Below are positions 48,394 through 57,120 of a stretch of DNA of 64,000 nucleotides, in pieces. The stretch covers positions 1 through 64,000 of the forward strand of contig NZ_JANIAA010000018.1 in the NCBI RefSeq assembly GCF_024505145.1, given 5' to 3'. Position numbers and translations under genes: made by a program. This DNA comes from Streptomyces rugosispiralis. GTDB taxonomy: Bacteria > Actinomycetota > Actinomycetes > Streptomycetales > Streptomycetaceae. A model generated the notes under the pieces. The model ran no database searches. It was not told the DNA's origin and worked only from the letters and a program-made list of their open reading frames with translations. Every line of letters begins with the position of its first letter. The stretch's first letter is position 1.

Positions 48394-49434
48394 ATGGATG
48401 TGGGGGCTTTCATCCTGGCCGCTCAATTCCCAGGCCAGGGACAGGAGGAGGCGCTGCACCGGGCGGTGCGGTCGACCGAGCTCTCCGAGGAGACCGGGCT
48501 GGACGCGGTCTGGGTCGCCGAGCACCACTTCGTTCCGTATGGCGTCTGCCCGTCCGCGGTCACCCTCGCCGCCCTGCTGCTGGGACGTACCCGCCGGATC
48601 GGCGTCGGTACGGCGGTGAGCGTACTGCCGACCGCGCATCCCGTCGCACTGGGTGAGCAGGCGGCACTGCTCCATCTCCTCTCCGGTGGCCGGTTCACGC
48701 TGGGTGTCGGCCGTGGCGGGCCCTGGGTGGACCTCGAGGTCTTCGGGTCGGGCCTGCGGGCGTACGAGCAGGGCTTCCCCGAATCGCTCGATCTGCTGCT
48801 GCGCTGGCTGCGCGAGCCCCGGGTGGGGGCCGACGGCGAGCGGTTCGCCTTCCGCGAGGTGGCGGTGGTGCCGCGCCCCGACGACGCCCTCGCCGGGCCG
48901 GTGGTGGGCACCCCGCCGGTGGTCGTCGCCTGCACCTCGCCCGCCACTGTGCGGCTGGCCGCCGAGCGCGGGCTGCCCATGCTGCTCGGAATGCACTGCG
49001 GGGACGAGGAGAAGGCCGAGGTGGTCGCCCTGTGGCGGAAGTCCGCGCTGGCGGCGGGCCGTTCACCGGAGCATGTCGAGGCGGTGGCGGCGCGGCATGT
49101 CTCGGCCGGGGTGGTGCAGATCGCGGACACCCGCACCGCGGCGGCCGAGATCCTGACCAAGGCGATGCCCGGCTGGCTGCGGCAGGGTCTCGAGGCGCAT
49201 GTGACGGTCGACGGCCGGGAGCGCCGGATGCGCGACCCGGTGGCCTATGCGGAGCTGCTGTGCGAGCTGCATCCGGTGGGCTCGCCGCGGCTGTGCGCCG
49301 ACCGGCTGGCGGCGACCGCGGAGCGCACCGGGATCCACCGGTTCGCGCTGCTGGTCGAGGGGTCGGGCGATCTCTCGGCCACGGAGGAGAACGTACGACG
49401 GCTCGGTGGTGAGGTGCTGCCGCTCCTGCGCTGA
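48394..49434 (+). CDS. LLM class flavin-dependent oxidoreductase
   Basis: A 346-residue TIM-barrel enzyme of the luciferase-like monooxygenase family. Evidence: MDVGAFILAAQFPGQGQEEALHRAV at the start, LDAVWVAEHHFVPYG at about 38-52 (the His of the LLM motif), RRIGVGTAVSVLPTAHPVALGEQAALL, and the bacterial-luciferase-like SGGRFTLGVGRGG at about 104-116. These enzymes use FMN or F420; the residues seen do not decide which. The ATG at 48394 follows AAGGAGG with 11 bases. It is monocistronic. Substrate unknown. Confidence 0.85.
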   Translation: MDVGAFILAAQFPGQGQEEALHRAVRSTELSEETGLDAVWVAEHHFVPYGVCPSAVTLAALLLGRTRRIGVGTAVSVLPTAHPVALGEQAALLHLLSGGRFTLGVGRGGPWVDLEVFGSGLRAYEQGFPESLDLLLRWLREPRVGADGERFAFREVAVVPRPDDALAGPVVGTPPVVVACTSPATVRLAAERGLPMLLGMHCGDEEKAEVVALWRKSALAAGRSPEHVEAVAARHVSAGVVQIADTRTAAAEILTKAMPGWLRQGLEAHVTVDGRERRMRDPVAYAELLCELHPVGSPRLCADRLAATAERTGIHRFALLVEGSGDLSATEENVRRLGGEVLPLLR

Positions 49435-49471
49435 TACACCTCCCCCTGGTGGAGCGGCAGCGTACGTCCCG

Positions 49472-49864
49472 TCAGCAGTCGCGGAGTTGGGGTGACTGGT
49501 TGAGCAGCTGCCCCCGGACCGAGGTGAAGCGGGCGAGGCGCTCGTCGGCCGATGCGTCCATCGGGAAGACCGCCACCCGGTGACAGTTCTGGAAGGCCAG
49601 CCGCACCCCGAAGTGGCGCTGCAGCGCGCCGCGTATCGCGTCACTGGCGAGTGCGCGGAGCAGTTGACCGCGTGCCTGCTCGTCGGGCGGCGGCGTCTGG
49701 TTGTCGGCAAACTCCCCGCCGTCCACCTTCAGCTGGGCCACCAGCGAGCTGATCATCTCCCATGCGTACGGTAGGGAGTTCCGGACGCAGTCGACGAAGG
49801 CCGCTTCGTCGACCTCGCCTCGCTCGGCCTGTTCGAGCAGGGCCGGTGAGACGTCGAGCGACAT
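49472..49864 (-). CDS. SCO5389 family protein
   Basis: A 130-residue cytosolic protein: MSLDVSPALLEQAERGEVDEAAFVDCVRNSLPYAWEMISSLVAQL at the start, then DNQTPPPDEQARGQLLRALASDAIRGALQRHFGVRLAFQNCHRVAVFP. This is the actinobacterial SCO5389 family, with no known function. It is a conserved neighbour of nucS in Streptomyces, transcribed away from it, 211 bases apart. The C-terminal part resembles the family's DNQTPPP-containing motif exactly in order and spacing. No catalytic motif. Confidence 0.85.
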   Translation of the reverse strand: MSLDVSPALLEQAERGEVDEAAFVDCVRNSLPYAWEMISSLVAQLKVDGGEFADNQTPPPDEQARGQLLRALASDAIRGALQRHFGVRLAFQNCHRVAVFPMDASADERLARFTSVRGQLLNQSPQLRDC

Positions 49865-50061
49865 GGGTTCTCCTCTCGCGACCCCACGTGCGGGGTCTCA
49901 GGGATGGGAAGGGCGGACGGCGACGCAGCGTACCCGTCCGACGACCGCCCGCTTCAACGGTAATTCGGCCACTGCGCCCGCACCAGGAGAATGGGCACAC
50001 AACCAGCCATCGCCGAAGGGGTCCATCGACGGACGAATCGCGTGCGGCGGTGGTGGTCGAG

Positions 50062-50067
50062 TAGCGT
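50062..50067 (+). promoter_or_regulatory. -10 of nucS, leaderless
   Basis: TAGCGT at 50062-50067 ends 8 bases before the nucS ATG at 50076. No ribosome-binding site is present. Confidence 0.5.
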
Positions 50068-50075
50068 TGCCGACC

Positions 50076-50738
50076 ATGCGTCTCGTCATCGCCCGGTGCT
50101 CGGTGGACTACGCCGGCCGCCTCACCGCCCACCTCCCCTCGGCACCCCGTCTGATCCTCGTCAAGGCCGACGGCAGTGTGTCCATCCACGCGGACGACAG
50201 GGCCTATAAACCCCTCAACTGGATGTCTCCGCCGTGCACTCTGAAGGAAGGCGACGACGATGTGTGGACGGTCGTGAACAAAGCGGGCGAGAAGCTCATC
50301 ATCACCATGGAGGAGGTCCTCCATGACTCCTCGCACGAACTCGGCGTCGACCCCGGCCTGATCAAGGACGGTGTCGAGGCCCATCTGCAGGAGCTGCTCG
50401 CCGATCGTATCGAGACACTGGGTGATGGCTGGACGCTTATTCGGCGTGAATACCCCACCGCCATCGGTCCGGTCGACATTCTCTGCCGCGACGCGGACGG
50501 GGCGACGGTCGCCGTGGAGATCAAACGGCGTGGTGAGATCGACGGTGTCGAGCAGCTCACCCGCTATCTCGAACTCCTCAACCGGGACCCGCACCTCGCC
50601 CCGGTGAAGGGCGTCTTCGCCGCCCAGGAGATCAAGCCCCAGGCCCGCGTCCTCGCCACGGACCGGGGCATCGGCTGCGCGGTGCTGGACTACGACGCGC
50701 TCCGGGGCATCGAGGACGACAAGCTCCGGCTCTTCTGA
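50076..50738 (+). CDS. nucS: Endonuclease NucS (EndoMS), mismatch-specific
   Basis: A 220-residue nuclease that cleaves both strands at mismatches and provides mismatch repair in actinobacteria lacking MutS/MutL. N-terminal dimerisation/DNA domain about 1-95; C-terminal nuclease domain with Asp134 in GPVDILCRDADG, Glu148-x-Lys150 in VAVEIKRRGEIDG, and Gln160 and Tyr164 in EQLTRYLEL. The C-terminal end DDKLRLF is the peptide that binds the beta clamp. All of these are intact, so an active enzyme is expected. The start matches the family's MRLVIARCSVDYAGRLTAHL. It lies divergent from the SCO5389-family gene, with a leaderless-type promoter. Confidence 0.96.
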   Translation: MRLVIARCSVDYAGRLTAHLPSAPRLILVKADGSVSIHADDRAYKPLNWMSPPCTLKEGDDDVWTVVNKAGEKLIITMEEVLHDSSHELGVDPGLIKDGVEAHLQELLADRIETLGDGWTLIRREYPTAIGPVDILCRDADGATVAVEIKRRGEIDGVEQLTRYLELLNRDPHLAPVKGVFAAQEIKPQARVLATDRGIGCAVLDYDALRGIEDDKLRLF

Positions 50739-51294
50739 CGCGGGGCCCGCTCCGACGTGGGAGGCCTGGGCCGTGCGGCCCCGGCCTCCTTCCGTCGTAC
50801 GGGCTCGCGTCCGGCGGACGACGCGGCGGGTCGGACGGCGTTGCTTTCCCCTCCCCGCCCCTTCCCGCTACCAGGGGCTCCGCCCCTGGACCCCGGACTC
50901 TGGCACGGAACCCCGCCTTCCAGCTCCTCCGGCGATTGAGAAGCAGGCCCTGGGACGGAAGCCCCACCCTCCAGCCCCTCCAGGGGCACCTCCCAGCGGT
51001 AGCTGGGGAAGCGTGAGAAGCAGGACCTGGGGGCAGAGCCCCGCCTTCCAGCCCCTCCGGCGATTGAGAAGCAGGACCTGGGGCAGACCCCCGCCTTCCA
51101 GCCCCTCCGGCGATTGAGGAGCGGGGGCTGGGGCTGAGCCCCAGTTTCGGGAAGGGGCGGGGAGGGGAACAGCCCGCCGCAGGCGTCCGGCCCCCCCTGA
51201 GCCGATCACATCACGCCACGGGCGCGGGGCGCCCCCTGGCGCGATCCGGCGCCCCCGGCGGGCGCTCCCGCCCCGGCACCGCCTTCCCGGGCCG
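50739..51294. repeat. REP-like repeat cluster between nucS and the ATPase gene
   Basis: This 556-base gap holds no gene. From about 50880 it contains imperfect copies of a unit of roughly 50 bases: GAGAAGCAGG, then a variable G-rich part, then CCAGCCCCTCCGGCGATT (clear at 51015-51065 and 51066-51115). It also contains the hairpin CCCAGC-GGTA-GCTGGG at 50992-51007 (its 23-base context, 50986-51008, equals 27750-27772), and CTGGGGC-TGA-GCCCCAG (51128-51144), which may terminate nucS or the convergent ATPase gene. Confidence 0.8.
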
Positions 51295-53940
51295 CTACGC
51301 GACCGGGGTGGCCGTACCCGACGCCGTGTGGGTCGTGGGGGCGCTCGCGGTGGTGGAGGTGTCCCCGGTGGGGGTCGTGGTCGGGGACGACGTGGTGGGC
51401 GTCGGCTTGGTGGGCTCGCCGGTCGGCGTCGTCGGCCTGCCGGTCGGCGGCTTGGTTGTCGGCCCCGGGTCGGAGGTCGTGGGGTGCGAGGACGGCGGCG
51501 AGGGCGGCTGCTCGGTGTCCGAGGGCGAGCCGCTGGTGGACGACGGGCCACTGGTCGCCGTGGAGCCGCTGGGCGAGCCGCTGCCGCTCGGCGCGGTCGG
51601 GGACGTGGACGTCTTCGGCACCCCGCTGAGGCCCGGCTGGGGGGCCTGGCCGGTGCCGCTCGTGGGCTCGTCGGCGGTCAGCCCCTTGTCGTCGTCCCGC
51701 TGACTGGCCGAACGGTCCGGCTTGACCTTGTCGGCCGGGCTGTCGGAGTCGTCGCCCGAGGTGCCGCCCAGGCCCAGGGTCACCACGGTGCCGAGCACGG
51801 CCACCAGCAGCACGCCCGCTGCCGCCGCGACCACATTGCGCCGGGCACCGTGCGTCACCAGCCGCCGCAGAGCGCCCGGCTTGCCGCCCGAGGGCCCGGC
51901 GGGGGCGGAGGCGGCGGTGCGGGCCGTGGGGGTGGCGGGGGCCGCCACGGAGGTCCGGGAGGCGGACGGGACCACCGCCGTCACCGCCGTCGTCGCCGCC
52001 GTGCCGCCCATGGCGGCCATCGGCGTCGTGGTCGCCACCTTCGGGGTGACGATCGTGGTCTCGGTGTCGTCCGGCACTCCACTCGCCGCCGGGGGCGCCG
52101 CGTCGTCCTTACGGTTCCCACCGCTCGTCCCGAACGCCCCGGCCATCGCCGATCCCGGCGAGCGGTCGGCGACCAGCGCCAGCGCGCGGCGGCCCGCGAC
52201 CGTGCCCCGCTTGTCCGCGAGGACGCCCCGCAGCCCGATGGACGCCTCCAACTCGGCGCGGGCCCGGTCCAGATGGCCCGTGCACAGCGCGAGGACGCCC
52301 AGCTCATGGTGGAAGTACGCCTCGTCCGCGACCTGTCCGGCCAGCCGCGCGGCCTCCTGGCCGTGCCGCACCGCGCGCTCCCAGGCGCCCCAGTGCAGCG
52401 CCGCGGCGAGGGCGGGCGCGGCGGCGCGGGCCAGGAGCACGGCGGCGTCGGCGTGGCCCGCCTCGCGGCTGCCGATGAGCGCGGCCATGGCCGCGAGGAT
52501 CGCGTCGGCCTCGGCGGCGACGCGCTCGGGGGCCACCGAGGGGTGGCCGGCCCACCAGGCGTAGTGCTGGGCGACGGTGTGGGCGCGCCCGGCGTCCTCG
52601 TCGGCGTAGCCCTCCTCCGCCAGCTGGGCGGTGACGCGCGCCGCCAGCCGGTAGTGCGATCCGGCCGGGGTGACGAGACCGCAGCCGAGCAGCTCGCCGA
52701 GGGCGGTGTCCGCGTGGGTGTCCCCGGACAGCGCGGGCAGATGGGCCTGGTGCGGGCATTCGCCGCCGAGCGCGACCGCGAACCGCAGCGCGTCCCGGGC
52801 CGCCTCGCCCACCCCGGCGGCGAGCAGCGCGGCGGGGGACGCCGCCTCGGCGATCGAGGGCAGCGGGATGTCGGCGTCCGGGGCGGATGCGCCGTCGCGC
52901 CGGGCGTCCCGCTGCCGCAGCAGCGCGCCCGCCTGGACGAAGCGCAGCGGCAGCCCCTCGGACTCGAACCACAGGTCCGCCGCCCAGCTCGCCTCGTCCT
53001 CCGCCAGGGGCCGTCGTACGGCCCGCTCGAGCAGCTCGAGTCCGGCCGTACGGCTGAGCCCGGAGAGGAAGACCTCCTCCAGGTGGGAGTCGGGGGACGG
53101 CGCCGGGACATCGGGGGTGGCGGAGATCAGGAACGCGCATTCGGGGGTCGCGTCGAGGAACTCGTCCAGCGCGGCGCCGCCGAACTCGATGTCGTCCAGG
53201 ACGACGACCGCGCCGATCTCCTGGACCGACTCCAGCAGCTCCGCGCGGTCCGGCCGGTACAGCGGGGCGCTGAGGACGGCGGCGTAGAGGTCGTGGAGGA
53301 GGTCGGTGGGGGTGCGGTGGTAGCCGGAGAGGCGTACGACACCGTCGGGCGCCAGCCGCTCGCAGTCGGCCGCGACGGCCTCCAGCAGGGTGCTGCGCCC
53401 GGCGCCGGAGGGCCCGGTGACCCGCACCGAGCGGCCGCGGGCGAGCAGCCGGGCCAGCCGCTCCCGCTCCTCGTCGCGCTCCAGCACCGGCAGCTCGGGC
53501 AGGACGGTGCCGGACGGGCGGGGCGCGGCGGCCGCGCGGCGCAGCTCGGCCCGCTCGTCGGGGCCGTGGCGCTCGGGCCGGGCGGGGCGCTCACCGGGCG
53601 GACAGGGTTCTATCTCGCTGCCGTCGACGGGGTTGACCGTGAGCAGATGGTCACCGGCGACGATGCGCGCGATGCGGGCCGGGGACGCGGAGGAGGGAGA
53701 GGAGGAGGAAGAGGACGCGGAAGAGGCGGAGGAGGGCGGGGAGGCGGGCCCGCCGGGCACCGGGGCGCCCGGCGGGGGCGTCGGTGCGTCCCCCGGCGGC
53801 CCCGGCGGCGCGGGCGGCGCGGGCGGGCGCGGCGACGAGCCGTCGCCCGCGCCGTCCGCCGCACGCGACGCACCGGAAGCCGCACCCGGCGCGGCCTCGT
53901 CGTGGCCGTGCTCCTGCGATCCGCGGTTCTTCGGGTCCAA
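51295..53940 (-). CDS. Large ATPase/TPR membrane protein with low-complexity ends
   Basis: An 881-residue protein. Residues 1-95 are Pro/Ala/Ser-rich, followed by a STAND-like NTPase domain: Walker A VRVTGPSGAGRSTLLEAVA (about 172-190) and Walker B AVVVLDDIEFGG (about 241-252). Helical repeats of TPR type follow (about 350-610: ERVAAEADAILAAMAALI, HHELGVLALCTGHLDRARAELEASIGL). A single membrane helix lies at about 718-740 (NVVAAAAGVLLVAVLGTVVTLGL), and the last 140 residues are a Thr/Pro/Ser-rich wall-spanning tail. It starts at a TTG with AAGGA upstream. It looks like a membrane signalling or stress ATPase. Homologues sit beside nucS and the STAS protein in Streptomyces. Function unknown. 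Confidence 0.75.
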   Translation of the reverse strand: MDPKNRGSQEHGHDEAAPGAASGASRAADGAGDGSSPRPPAPPAPPGPPGDAPTPPPGAPVPGGPASPPSSASSASSSSSSPSSASPARIARIVAGDHLLTVNPVDGSEIEPCPPGERPARPERHGPDERAELRRAAAAPRPSGTVLPELPVLERDEERERLARLLARGRSVRVTGPSGAGRSTLLEAVAADCERLAPDGVVRLSGYHRTPTDLLHDLYAAVLSAPLYRPDRAELLESVQEIGAVVVLDDIEFGGAALDEFLDATPECAFLISATPDVPAPSPDSHLEEVFLSGLSRTAGLELLERAVRRPLAEDEASWAADLWFESEGLPLRFVQAGALLRQRDARRDGASAPDADIPLPSIAEAASPAALLAAGVGEAARDALRFAVALGGECPHQAHLPALSGDTHADTALGELLGCGLVTPAGSHYRLAARVTAQLAEEGYADEDAGRAHTVAQHYAWWAGHPSVAPERVAAEADAILAAMAALIGSREAGHADAAVLLARAAAPALAAALHWGAWERAVRHGQEAARLAGQVADEAYFHHELGVLALCTGHLDRARAELEASIGLRGVLADKRGTVAGRRALALVADRSPGSAMAGAFGTSGGNRKDDAAPPAASGVPDDTETTIVTPKVATTTPMAAMGGTAATTAVTAVVPSASRTSVAAPATPTARTAASAPAGPSGGKPGALRRLVTHGARRNVVAAAAGVLLVAVLGTVVTLGLGGTSGDDSDSPADKVKPDRSASQRDDDKGLTADEPTSGTGQAPQPGLSGVPKTSTSPTAPSGSGSPSGSTATSGPSSTSGSPSDTEQPPSPPSSHPTTSDPGPTTKPPTGRPTTPTGEPTKPTPTTSSPTTTPTGDTSTTASAPTTHTASGTATPVA

Positions 53941-54150
53941 TGTCCTTGCCCCCCAGATGCGTGGCGTGCTCCAAGGCTCCCCGGCCTGCCTTCGCTTCTG
54001 GTCCGGTGCCGCCGTAGGGAATGTGTCCGGTGCTCACCGAACCCCGGGCCGTACGGACGGCCTGGACCTGCTCACAGTATCCACCGCGCCGGAGGGCGCC
54101 CACGCCACCCCGGGTAACCCACCGGCCCCCGGGCGGGCGGTCCCCGCCGC

Positions 54151-54474
54151 TCAGACCCGCGGCAGGGACTCCGCCTCCAGTCCGCCTTCGATCGCGAGGA
54201 TGCGGTGCAGCCGGGTGGCCACCAGCAGCCGCTGCATCTGGGGCGGCACCCCGCGCAGCACCAGCCGTCTGCCCACCCGGCCCGCGCGGCGGTGCGCGCC
54301 CATGATCACCCCGAGCCCGGTGGCGTCCCAGGAGTCCAGTTCGGTCAGGTCGAGGACGAGATCCCCGCCGCCCGCGTCGACGGCGGTGTGCAGGGCCGTA
54401 CGGGCGTCCGCCGCGCTCCGGACGTCCAGTCGGCCCCCGACGACCAGCTCGGCGTGGTCGCCCCTGATGTGCAT
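54151..54474 (-). CDS. STAS-domain anti-sigma factor antagonist
   Basis: A 107-residue STAS protein: LVVGGRLDVRSAADARTALHTAVDAGGGDLVLDLTELDSWDATGLGVIMGAHRRA. It is a homologue of SpoIIAA/RsbV that frees a sigma factor by binding its anti-sigma kinase. The usual phosphorylated Ser in DSSGLG is a Thr here (DATGLG), so regulation by phosphorylation would have to use Thr. It sits downstream of no kinase: no RsbW-type gene is adjacent apart from the one at the left edge, 54 kb away. The ATG at 54474 precedes MHIRGDHAELVV. Confidence 0.88.
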   Translation of the reverse strand: MHIRGDHAELVVGGRLDVRSAADARTALHTAVDAGGGDLVLDLTELDSWDATGLGVIMGAHRRAGRVGRRLVLRGVPPQMQRLLVATRLHRILAIEGGLEAESLPRV

Positions 54475-54629
54475 ATGCGCTCCCCAATACGGTGCGTCGT
54501 GTCGTCAATGCGCCATTTCTGTCTACAGAACTGACTGCCCCTCACACGAGGAAGTTGCCGTCTGTAAGCGAACCGATACCGAATTCACCCAGGAGGGTGA
54601 GTTCCGGGCCTGGCGCCGCACCAAGGCCC

Positions 54630-55478
54630 TCAGTAGCGGTAGAAGCCCTCGCCGCTCTTCCGGCCGATGTCCCCCGCATCGACCATCCGGCGCATGATCT
54701 CCGGCGGTGCGAACTTCTCGTCCTGCGACTCCGTGTAGATGTTGTCGGTGGCGTGCAGCAGGATGTCCACGCCGGTCAGGTCGGCCGTCGCGAGGGGTCC
54801 CATCGCATGGCCGAAGCCCAGCTTGCAGGCGGTGTCGATGTCCTCGGCCGTGGCGACCCCGGACTCGTACAGCTTCGCCGCTTCCACCACGAGGGCGGAG
54901 ATCAGACGGGTGGTGACGAAACCCGCGACATCGCGGTTGACGACGATACAGGTCTTGCCGACGCCCTCCGCGAACTCCCGCGCGGCGGCCAGGGTTTCAT
55001 CGCTCGTCTTGTGACCGCGCACCAGCTCGCACAGCCGCATCATCGGCACCGGCGAGAAGAAGTGGGTGCCGACGACCCGCTCGGGGCGCCGGGTGGCCGC
55101 GGCGATCTTGGTGATCGGGATGGCCGAGGTGTTCGAGGCCAGGATCGTGTCGTCCTTGACCAGTTCATCGAGGGTGCGGAAGATCTCCCGCTTGACCTCG
55201 ATCTTCTCGAAGACCGCCTCCACCACGACATCCGCGTCGGCGGCGGCGTCCAGGTCGGTCGTGGTGGTGATCCGGCCCAGCGCCCGCTCGGCCTCCTCCG
55301 CCTCCAGCTTGCCCTTGGAGACGAACTTGTCGTACGAGGCCCGGATGGTGTCCGTGCCGCGCCGCAGCGCCTCGTCGGTCACATCGCGCAGCACCACGTC
55401 CCAGCCGGCCTGGGCCGAGACCTGCGCGATACCGGACCCCATGAGTCCGGCTCCGATGACCGCGAGCTTCTTGGCCAC
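54630..55478 (-). CDS. 3-hydroxybutyryl-CoA dehydrogenase
   Basis: A 282-residue NAD(P)-dependent dehydrogenase acting between acetoacetyl-CoA and 3-hydroxybutyryl-CoA. Features: Rossmann motif LAVIGAGLMGSGIAQVSAQAGW, the conserved ASNTSAIPIT, the catalytic His in VGTHFFSPVPMM with Glu in the LCELVRG segment, and the C-terminal GFGHAMGPLATADLTGVDI and GRKSGEGFYRY. The GTG at 55478 was chosen because it lies 8 bases after AAAGGG; codons upstream would be too near that site. With thiolase at 37 kb it would make 3-hydroxybutyryl-CoA for the ethylmalonyl-CoA or butyrate routes. Monocistronic, on the same strand as the TetR gene. Confidence 0.92.
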   Translation of the reverse strand: MAKKLAVIGAGLMGSGIAQVSAQAGWDVVLRDVTDEALRRGTDTIRASYDKFVSKGKLEAEEAERALGRITTTTDLDAAADADVVVEAVFEKIEVKREIFRTLDELVKDDTILASNTSAIPITKIAAATRRPERVVGTHFFSPVPMMRLCELVRGHKTSDETLAAAREFAEGVGKTCIVVNRDVAGFVTTRLISALVVEAAKLYESGVATAEDIDTACKLGFGHAMGPLATADLTGVDILLHATDNIYTESQDEKFAPPEIMRRMVDAGDIGRKSGEGFYRY

Positions 55479-55560
55479 GACACACACCCTTTCGTCGACA
55501 TTCGGTGTGCGTGGACCTTAACGCCCGTTCACCCCTTCGGGCAGCCCCTAGTAATGCGCG

Positions 55561-56202
55561 TCACGGTGTGTTCTTCACCGCATAGTTGAGCACCGCGTCG
55601 CTGAGAAGGGACTCCATGACGTCGACCTTACGGAGGGCGTCCTCGGCGACGGCGTCCACGCCGCCGCCCTCCGCGAGACCGCGGAGGATGCAGCGCTGAA
55701 CCGCGTTCTGGAGCCCGACCAGTTGGTGGGCGACGAACTCGGGTGTCGGGTCCTGGGGCGCGGCGGCCGCCTCCGCACGCAGGGTGACGCCGAGGTGGTT
55801 GACCGTCTTCCCCGCGATGGTGAAGAGCCTGGCCATCAGCGTCGGCGAGTCCGTCATGACCTGCCGGAACCGCTCGTAGCCCTCGCTCAGCCCGACATAG
55901 GCGTGCCGCTCCCGGATGTCCTGGCGCAGCTGTTCAATGATCGCCCGCGCCGCCGACTGGCCGACCGCTCGGTCCCGTACCAGCCGGGAGGGACGGTCGA
56001 TGACCTCGTCCTCGCGGTCGACGAAGAGGTCCTCCTTGGTCGGGAAGTAGTTGTAGACCGTGTTCACGGAGACCTCGGCCGCCTCGGCGATCTCCGCGAT
56101 CGTGACCGCCTCGAAGCCGCGCGCCATGAACAGCCCGGTCGCGACGTCCGAGATGTGCTGCTTGGTCTGTCGCTTCTTCCGCTCCCTGAGTCCTTCCGCC
56201 AT
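55561..56202 (-). CDS. TetR/AcrR family regulator
   Basis: A 213-residue TetR protein: GLRERKKRQTKQHISDVATGLFMARGFEAVTIAEIAEAAEVSVNTVYNYFPTKEDLF at residues 4-60 is a complete TetR helix-turn-helix. It is divergent from an ABC exporter operon; the 80-base gap contains a 23-base palindrome (56234-56256), so it probably represses the exporter and itself. The ligand domain is of the TetR_C_7-like kind. It ends 83 bases before the 3-hydroxybutyryl-CoA dehydrogenase start. Confidence 0.92.
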   Translation of the reverse strand: MAEGLRERKKRQTKQHISDVATGLFMARGFEAVTIAEIAEAAEVSVNTVYNYFPTKEDLFVDREDEVIDRPSRLVRDRAVGQSAARAIIEQLRQDIRERHAYVGLSEGYERFRQVMTDSPTLMARLFTIAGKTVNHLGVTLRAEAAAAPQDPTPEFVAHQLVGLQNAVQRCILRGLAEGGGVDAVAEDALRKVDVMESLLSDAVLNYAVKNTP

Positions 56203-56233
56203 GGCCTCATCCTAGCTTCGCTGGGGACCCTTG

Positions 56234-56256
56234 ATTTTTGGGGTGATTGCAAAAAT
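56234..56256. promoter_or_regulatory. Inverted repeat between tetR and the ABC exporter, probable operator
   Basis: ATTTTTG (56234-56240) and CAAAAAT (56250-56256) are perfect arms around a 9-base centre. It is AT-rich in a GC-rich setting, between divergent starts at 56202 and 56283. Confidence 0.7.
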
Positions 56257-56282
56257 GGTGCGTCTCTGTTTTTCTGGGTTCC

Positions 56283-57065
56283 ATGGCAGTCATCACGACG
56301 AACGGCCTCACCCACACCTTCCGGACCAAGCGCGGCCCCGTGGCCGCCGTGCGCGGGATCGACCTGACCGTCGAGCGCGGTGAGATCCTCGGCTTCCTCG
56401 GACCCAACGGAGCGGGCAAGACCACCACCCTGCGCATGCTCACCACGCTGCTCCCGCCCACCGGCGGCAGCGCCACCGTCGCCGGGCACGACCTCGCCCG
56501 CGATCCGGCCGGGGTCCGCCGGCGGATCGGCTATGTGGCCCAGTCCGGCGGGGTCGATCCGACCGTCTCCGTACGGGAGGAACTGGTCACCCAGGGGCGG
56601 CTCTACCGGATGGGCAAGGCCGAGGCCGCCGCCCGCGCCGGGGAGCTGGCCCGGGACCTGGGCCTGGCCGAGCTGCTGGACCGCCCCTGCGCCGCGCTCT
56701 CCGGCGGCCAGCGGCGGCGGCTGGACATCGCCCTCGGCCTGGTCCACCGGCCCGAGATCCTCTTCCTGGACGAGCCCACCACCGGGCTCGACCCCGGCAG
56801 CCGCGCCGACCTGTGGCAGTCGATCCGGCGGCTGCGCGCCGAGCACGGCATGACGGTCTTCCTGACCACCCACTACCTGGACGAGGCGGAGGCGCTGTCC
56901 GACCGGCTGGTCATCGTCGACCAGGGCCTGGTGGCCGCCGAGGGGACGGCGGAGCGGCTCAAGGCCGAGCACGGCGGCGCACCGGACGCCACCCTCCAGG
57001 ACGCCTTCATCGCCATCACCGGGCGCGGCACCACCCCGCGGAACCCCGCCCCGCTCGCCGTCTGA
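56283..57065 (+). CDS. ABC transporter ATPase, DrrA-like
   Basis: A 260-residue ATPase of the daunorubicin-resistance exporter group. Walker A is GFLGPNGAGKTTTLRM, signature LSGGQRRRLDIALGLVHRP, Walker B EILFLDEPTTGLDPGS, H-loop TTHYLDEAE. It pairs with the permease 55 bases downstream. The ATG at 56283 was chosen since it begins the family's MAVITTNGLTHTF. It is controlled by a divergent TetR. The exporter probably removes a toxic or secondary metabolite; DrrA/B homologues are common where the substrate is unknown. Confidence 0.93.
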   Translation: MAVITTNGLTHTFRTKRGPVAAVRGIDLTVERGEILGFLGPNGAGKTTTLRMLTTLLPPTGGSATVAGHDLARDPAGVRRRIGYVAQSGGVDPTVSVREELVTQGRLYRMGKAEAAARAGELARDLGLAELLDRPCAALSGGQRRRLDIALGLVHRPEILFLDEPTTGLDPGSRADLWQSIRRLRAEHGMTVFLTTHYLDEAEALSDRLVIVDQGLVAAEGTAERLKAEHGGAPDATLQDAFIAITGRGTTPRNPAPLAV

Positions 57066-57120
57066 CCAGGACACCGACCGCAGGCCCCGGATCCACCCCA
57101 AGCAGAGGACCAAGGCCCCC

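Noticed and set aside
51328..54117. 929-codon plus-strand frame opposite the large ATPase gene
   Set aside because: Gly/Arg low-complexity translation; the minus strand has Walker motifs and TPR repeats.
54345..54545. A minus-strand frame overlapping the STAS gene
   Set aside because: Shadow of the STAS gene in another frame, with no family match.
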